From positions 22,944,481 through 23,008,480 of the forward strand of contig OY821746.1 in assembly GCA_963682055.1 (NCBI GenBank): a stretch of 64,000 nucleotides of DNA, given 5' to 3'. Origin of the DNA: Primula veris (lineage: Eukaryota; Streptophyta; Magnoliopsida; Ericales; Primulaceae). Below, in pieces: positions 58,856 through 64,000 of the stretch (its first letter is position 1; each line of letters starts with the position of its first letter). Both the position numbers and the translations under genes were made by a program. Under the pieces are notes generated by a model. That model ran no database searches and was not told the origin of the DNA. It saw only the letters and a program-made list of their open reading frames with translations.

Positions 58856-60051
58856 TCACATTTGGCGCAAGCCCAGAAGCATTGAGGCAGAAGACGACGC
58901 GATAGATATTTTTTGCCCATGCTCCTCCTTTTCAACCCTTTCATCCACGTTTTCGTAATCCCTCTCATTTTTCTTCACCCCAACTTTTTTGCCCTTGCCC
59001 AACAAAACAAGGCTCTCGGCATACTCATCAACAAAGTAGCTGTACCTAGTCCCGCGCATTGGCATACCAATAAATTCACTGTTTTCGCAATTGTACGTGA
59101 ATAATTCTCCGTACGAATCACACACAACCAGCTCACCCTCCCTCTTCATGCCCAGCACCTTTCCAATCCCCCTCTCTAAACTAACATTATACATCTGAGT
59201 CCACGAACTGACATTATCATACTCTTTCATTACCCAAACGGTACAACTGGTCTTTACTTCACCAGCCGCAAAAACATCCCTAAAAAACTCGTTGAAACAG
59301 ACCATAGAAAACAACCCTTTAAGCACCGTAGCGTTCAAGCTCATCGGTGGCGTATGTTCTAAACACTCGGGCACACCAAACTCCCCACCAAACCTATCGC
59401 TCTCGAGATCAAACCTCATTATCAGATTAGTAGGAAGCTCGTTTTCTCCGTTCTGATCTTTTTTATTACTAACTTTATAACCAGCCCAATGAACAACACT
59501 CACTGCCCACAACCGCCTGAGACCATAAATGCTCGGGTACGAAAGACTTAACATTGCTAGCAAACTTAAGCTTAACAACAGCCCACGCGTTTGATGAAAG
59601 AGAAAATACCTCGACGAAAGGGGGAAGCGCCAGCTCACCCGTACCCTTCCGGCCTTTACAAGCGTACGCAACCCTAACGAACTTGTAGTCGTTCGTCTTG
59701 GAAACAAAGCCGAACCCTAGCGCAAAAGTGTAGGGACCACCACACCGGTTCTTTGGAACAGGCATAAAGACAGCTCGCCTAATAGAAGGGTTCCAAATCA
59801 CAAGAGGCGTGCATTTGTACCTGAAGAGGTCGTCGGAGAGGCACAAAAGACTCGACTAATACGGAAGTAGAAATCGAACTTGTTGTTGAAGGGGAAAGCC
59901 ATCCTTGTAGGGGCGGTTTAAGCGTCTTTGTCGAGGGAACAGAGATTGTAGATAACCATTTATTGTACATACTCATGCATCGCAACAACGACTTCACCGG
60001 AAGTCTTGTTAAGATCTCGATCACTAGCTCCGGTGGGATGTTATCGGACAT
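58856..60051 (-). pseudogene. F-box (FBA-type) pseudogene
   Basis: The start MSDNIPPELVIEILTRLPVK matches the F-box of the plus-strand gene at 29772 (MSDFIPFELMTEILTRLPVK). Downstream the homology changes frame at least three times: FPFNNKFDFYF in a second frame (about 59890), LCLSDDLFRYK and VIWNPSIRRAV with FALGFGFVSKTNDYKFVR in a third (59846-59520), then VVHWAGYKVSNKK, NLIMRFDLES, CTVWVMKEYD and FVDEYAESLVLLGKG in a fourth run (about 59510-58860), ending at 58856-58858. About 50 residues between the F-box and the FBA domain are missing or unreadable. A short frameshift-free product is impossible, so this is a pseudogene unless the sequence has errors. Confidence 0.85.
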
Positions 60052-60184
60052 TTTTGGATTTTGTAGTGAAAGAGAGAGAGTGAGGAAGGTTACTGCTAAC
60101 CCTAGACCCCTTCCGATGACTCAAAAAAAATAAAGGTGTGTTTGGTTCGGTAAAAAACACAATGCCCGTTTTAACAATCTAGTT

Positions 60185-60471
60185 ATCCAACTATCAAATT
60201 TCATCGTAATTACGAAAGGATTAACTATCTAAATTAACAAAATTAAATTCGTTATACCCCGTATTTTGAGATCTACTTTTTTATAAATATTGACATAATT
60301 GTAGTTACTATGTGATAGTAAGAACGTGACTGTCATTTCATCATTTTGTTTAACTATGGTTACTCCATTATGGCAAATTTCGTAAATTAATAACTCAATT
60401 ATTAAAATTAGTAGTTCAGTAGCTAAATCGTTAAACACACGTAGTACGATAGATTAAACTTATTTTTTCCC
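60185..60471. mobile_element. Foldback MITE, family member 2 (partial)
   Basis: The right end TTATTTTTTCCCGTTAGG resembles the right end of the element at 3713-4208 (AATTTTTTTCCCGTTAAA). The middle shares GAGATCTACTTTT, TGTGATA and AACGTGACTG with 4005-4070. The left end is not preserved, so the coordinates are approximate. Confidence 0.7.
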
Positions 60472-61714
60472 GTTAGGTTCACTATTTTTTATTTTTTTTT
60501 AAAGAAAATAAATAGATTGAATTTGAACAAAGTCTAAAAGATCTCGAAATTAGAGAAGTAAGAAATGTGATGTTTATAGATTTTATGTGATAAATAAAAC
60601 TTATGAGAAATATAAGTTTTATAATATAAGTCGTGTGTATAGCAAAGAGTGTGAGATGAAATAAAGTGAACAAATGATAATTTTTTGGTAAAATTAAGCT
60701 ATAGTTTAATTATAATTCAAAACGTTAAGAAGGTCTAAACATTACATATTTTTTAAATAATAGGTAAATCTAAAATAATAGTTACTCTTCGAATTATTTT
60801 TCAAAAATCATCATTCAAATTATTTTTTCCTTCGAGAATCGCAAATTTATCTTTTTCAAAATCTAAGATAGTTTTCTATCACCTGTTAAATTCAAATCAC
60901 CCATATCCATATCTACCAATTGCTCACCGGTTGACGGCACTGGTTCGACGAACTTTCCATAAACTCGAAGTGTATGCACAATCTTTAAATGAATTCACAA
61001 TATTGTTGGAAAGTGCATGCTTATTCTTAAATTGCATATTTTTTCTCATCTTAGGTCGGCGGAGGTCCGACGAGCATCCGGCAAAGTGCACACGATAATG
61101 CATACACAATCGGGATCTTTTTGGAAAGAAAGTTTTCGGAGTATCGCTTTTTTGTAATATAGTCCACTACTTAACACTTTTTGGTAATTGCCATTTTTTT
61201 ATACAAGTTGTTTAAGTAACTCTTTCAACTGATTTCAATTAAGCCAATTATTAAAAAGATATAACTTGTTGACGAATGGCGGAAGACACTTTAGTAAAAC
61301 ATTTTATTTGGAACAGGCTAAGTGAAATCACGGAACCATTTGGTAGTTTCAAAGGATAATCTAGATGGATGCTCGAATTCGACTTTTTCAGTCAGCCATC
61401 TAACATGGAATACTATGTGTAATGTGACCACTTGGAAGACTATTTGTAACGAGCATAGCATTGCACGAGGGATACCGGAAAAAGCAACTGCGCCTATTAA
61501 AGAAGCAACTTCCCATTTTAACCTTGCTAAAACTTTAATCAAATGTATAAGGGTATACTGGTCATTTGAGTATTAGCCAAAGTAATAATTGTATGTTTAT
61601 AAAAAAATAAAATCCCTATCAATGGACACGCATTTCGAAAGGGATGGAGTAAGTATTTATCAAACCATAAAATAATTATATCATTTTTTTAGAAAAAAAA
61701 TTAAAAAAAGGGGA
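60472..61714. other. AT-rich spacer, no gene seen
   Basis: Low-complexity DNA upstream of the F-box pseudogene and beyond. The short frames at 61318-61576 on both strands have no family features. Confidence 0.4.
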
Positions 61715-61850
61715 GGACAAATTATTTGAAGCAACTAGCTAGCATTTGCTTCTCAATTATAACTACTTCAACAAGACTTGTCTATTTTTCTTTATCAAAG
61801 TCATTTTATTGCACTAATTTACCACTATCAAAACCTCTGCTACTTTAATA
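61715..61850 (+). repeat. Second copy of the segment at 47690-47835
   Basis: GACAAATTATTTGAAGCAAC, then CTAGCATTTGCTTCTCAATT, TTTCTTTATCAAAGTC and CAAAACCTCTGCTAC correspond in order and orientation to 47690-47835. Indels and substitutions are frequent. Confidence 0.65.
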
Positions 61851-61886
61851 TTGGCCTAAATTTTCACAACTTGTTACGTTCGAGAT

Positions 61887-61982
61887 ATGGCCTCCGTCGC
61901 CATAACTTTTATAACAACATCTGCCTTCAGCCACCTGAATTCATGGCAAGTTTTAGACACTAGAATACTTGGTAGACAATAG
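61887..61982 (+). other. Short frame resembling a transit-peptide start
   Basis: A 31-codon frame begins MASVAITFITTSAFSHLNSW, hydroxylated and free of acidic residues like the start of a plastid-targeted protein, 36 bp downstream of the duplicated segment. It then runs into a stop. It could be a relic first exon; the evidence is thin and no family can be named. Confidence 0.2.
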
Positions 61983-62675
61983 TTATAATCACTTGTTTTT
62001 GGTATATTAGGAAGCAATAATCTATAGTTGCTTGTTTTGGAAAAGAAGTAACCCATGAATATGAGTAGGTTTGATTCTCTAAAAATAAAAATTCATTAAC
62101 ATTAAATATTTTATTAGAACGTGTCAATCTTTGCTCTAATGTACACACATTTTAACGTCTACGTAATAATGCTTCAAAATACTCAGCGTCGTCTGCAACA
62201 ATTTAGATTTATTATCAATAATATAGGGAGACCTCCAACAATTTAGATTTATTATAAATAATGTAGGGAGAAAACAAGAGGCCTCTAAAACCACAACAAA
62301 GTGAATGAAAAAATGTCACCCTTGGCTAGTGGCCCCTTCGAATTGCATGGTGGGATGCCCATTGGCCGACATTGAAAGTAAGGTATGGCATTTGTTAAGG
62401 AGTTGGTTGATACATATTTGAGAAATAAATAGATGCTTTTAAACTATTTTAGACTATGTGAACGTTAGGGGGCCATCTATGGAAAGATATGGTAGACAAT
62501 AGCACTTTTCCAAAAAGATATTTTTGTATTCTTAGTCGGTTGGTATAGACAAATTACAAATCGATTGGTGGTGTCTGGATATATGATTTTCACTCTTGTG
62601 GGAACAATTTGGTAGAGCAAATGATTAATCTGTTGGTAATACGTGTATTCTACATTCTTCATTTCTTAAAACTAT
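61983..62675. other. Spacer, no gene seen
   Basis: Contains a short tandem duplication, AACAATTTAGATTTATTAT(C/A)AATAAT, at about 62198 and 62237, each followed by GTAGGGAGA or ATAGGGAGA. Otherwise unremarkable. Confidence 0.45.
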
Positions 62676-63810
62676 CACTATAAAATAATGTTTGATTTAG
62701 TGAGAGTTAAAAGCTGTCACAAGCCTGTCGCTAATTTAAAAATATGCCACAAATCTGTCGCAAATTGATTAAACTGTCACAAAACCGTCACAAAAACCGT
62801 CGCTAATAAGTTCGTAACAAAAAATACCGTTACTAATCCCGTCGTTATTTGGGTATTTTTTTTGTAGTGTATGGTATCTCAAGTCATCTGAACACGGGAT
62901 TTACTCGCGTTGCAACCGTTAGTTTTGTAATTGAGTTCTCTATCTTCGAAGACTATATATTAAGTATTATATATTCGAATAGAAAAACATTTATGCCAAG
63001 TAAAATTATCATTTGTGATTATAATTGTTATTGAATATATGGTCCTTTTATGATTATAAATACGTGCCTCCTTTGTTGTGCATTTCCACTATCATTTTGT
63101 GCAACTTTCAAATTCGACAGTCCTATTTTAGACCTTTTGGTTTCAGAAACTATTTGTTGTAAAAGGGTAAATTTCCGCCGCCTTCAATTAATTGTGAAGC
63201 TTTCTATTTTCTTTCTATCCCTCTTGATACCCTATGACTTTCTTCTTCTTTTTACTTATTTGCATCTTTTTATTAGGTGAAAGTAAATGATATTCATATT
63301 GGCGAAATGATATTTCAGAAAAAAAGAGAATACCAAACTTGATCGATTATTCTGTTTCCTACACCTTACTACAAAATCTTGCAAATATAATTACTAATTG
63401 TCATTTTAAAAAGCGAAAGCGGGAAGCATATTAAATTGTTGATAAATGATTTCTTTAATTTGTAGTGTTTTGCTTGAAGACCAGTTTACATTCGATTTGA
63501 ATATCTTTTGCGTCGAATAACTCTTTTCAGTTAGATAGTATGTGTTAAATTGTTAATATTTCAAAGCCATAGAAAGACATAAATAATAAATATGGACAGA
63601 ATATGTTTTCAAGAAGATCCTCGCCCCGTCACTATAAAAAATATTCAAATAATTACGGGATTAGTCACGGTATTTTTTGTTACGAGCTTATTAGCGACGG
63701 TTTTTGTGACGGTTTAGTTAATTTGCGACAGATTTGTGACAACTTTTTAAATTAACGACATGCTTGTGACAGTTTTTGACTCTCAGTAAATCAAATATTA
63801 TTTTATAGTG
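62676..63810. mobile_element. CACTA-type MITE pair or long-TIR element
   Basis: 62676-62874 begins CACTATAAAATAATG and ends TTTTTTTGTAGTG, flanked by TAT on both sides, so by itself it is a 199-bp CACTA-like MITE. 63631-63810 is a copy in the opposite orientation (minus strand CACTATAAAATAATATTTG) ending at TAGTG, followed by TAT. The whole 1135-bp unit is also bounded by CACTA...TAGTG and TAT, so it may instead be one element with ~180-bp TIRs. Shared inner words are CTGTCACAAGC, GTCGCTAAT or GTCGTTAAT, and TTAGCGACGG. The ~750 bp between has no recognised coding sequence. Confidence 0.8.
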
Positions 63811-64000
63811 TATATTATGCATTTGAGACGACTCCGAAGGTATCGTATAATACAAAAAGTCTCATCGGACGAGACGGTAGTGAACCATATTAAAATATGC
63901 ATTTTAGACGATTACAACACTATCGCCCCATATTTTCAAGACGGTTGAAAGACCGTCTTAAAAATGCATGGAAAGTTATTCCAACACTGCTACCGTTAAA
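63811..64000. other. Window end, no feature seen
   Basis: AT-rich sequence with a short near-palindrome (AAGACGGTTGAAAGACCGTCTT, about 63939-63960). No feature supported. Confidence 0.4.

Overview
The window is nuclear DNA of a flowering plant, most likely a eudicot. It is AT-rich, its genes are split into many short exons with GT-AG introns, and the space between genes is filled with plant transposable elements. The species cannot be named from the sequence.

Layout. 1-3699: broken 3' half of a Ty1/copia retrotransposon with its 3' LTR, followed by a foldback MITE. 4992-13464 (minus): a complete 11-exon gene for subunit A of organellar glutamyl-tRNA(Gln) amidotransferase (GatA, 538 codons), with a Stowaway MITE in intron 1 and a duplicated piece of exon 2 in intron 2. 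15011-21850 (minus): a complete 15-exon gene for ARPC1, the WD40 subunit of the Arp2/3 actin-nucleating complex (374 codons). 22330-24400: retroelement debris and a Raf-like kinase fragment. 25331-27093: an inverted-repeat unit with LTR-like arms. 28778-29322: a hAT-type MITE. 29772-33707 (plus): an F-box gene cut by a 2.67-kb solo LTR with a 5-bp target duplication. 36360-39761: a Mutator-like TIR unit filled with a 41-bp minisatellite and a T-rich array, followed by a second hAT-type MITE (39804-40527). 42637-43203 (plus): a GRAM-domain GEM-like gene inside an old local duplication that also left a broken paralogue tail at 44185. 49693-56170: copia 5' halves arranged head to head in a large palindrome, a 76-bp tandem array and a gypsy deletion relic. 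56160-58855: local repeats. 58856-60051 (minus): an F-box pseudogene related to the one at 29772. 62676-63810: CACTA-type MITE sequences in inverted orientation.

The conserved genes are housekeeping genes and show no functional cluster: GatA makes Gln-tRNA(Gln) in plastids and mitochondria, and ARPC1 organises actin in the cytosol. The F-box and GEM-like genes belong to fast-changing plant families and show birth-and-death: duplicates, frameshifts and insertions. The most unusual features are the F-box gene whose inserted LTR could be spliced as an intron, the approximately 3.9-kb retrotransposon palindrome, and the TIR unit packed with satellite sequence. Several mobile elements could be bounded exactly because target duplications are visible.
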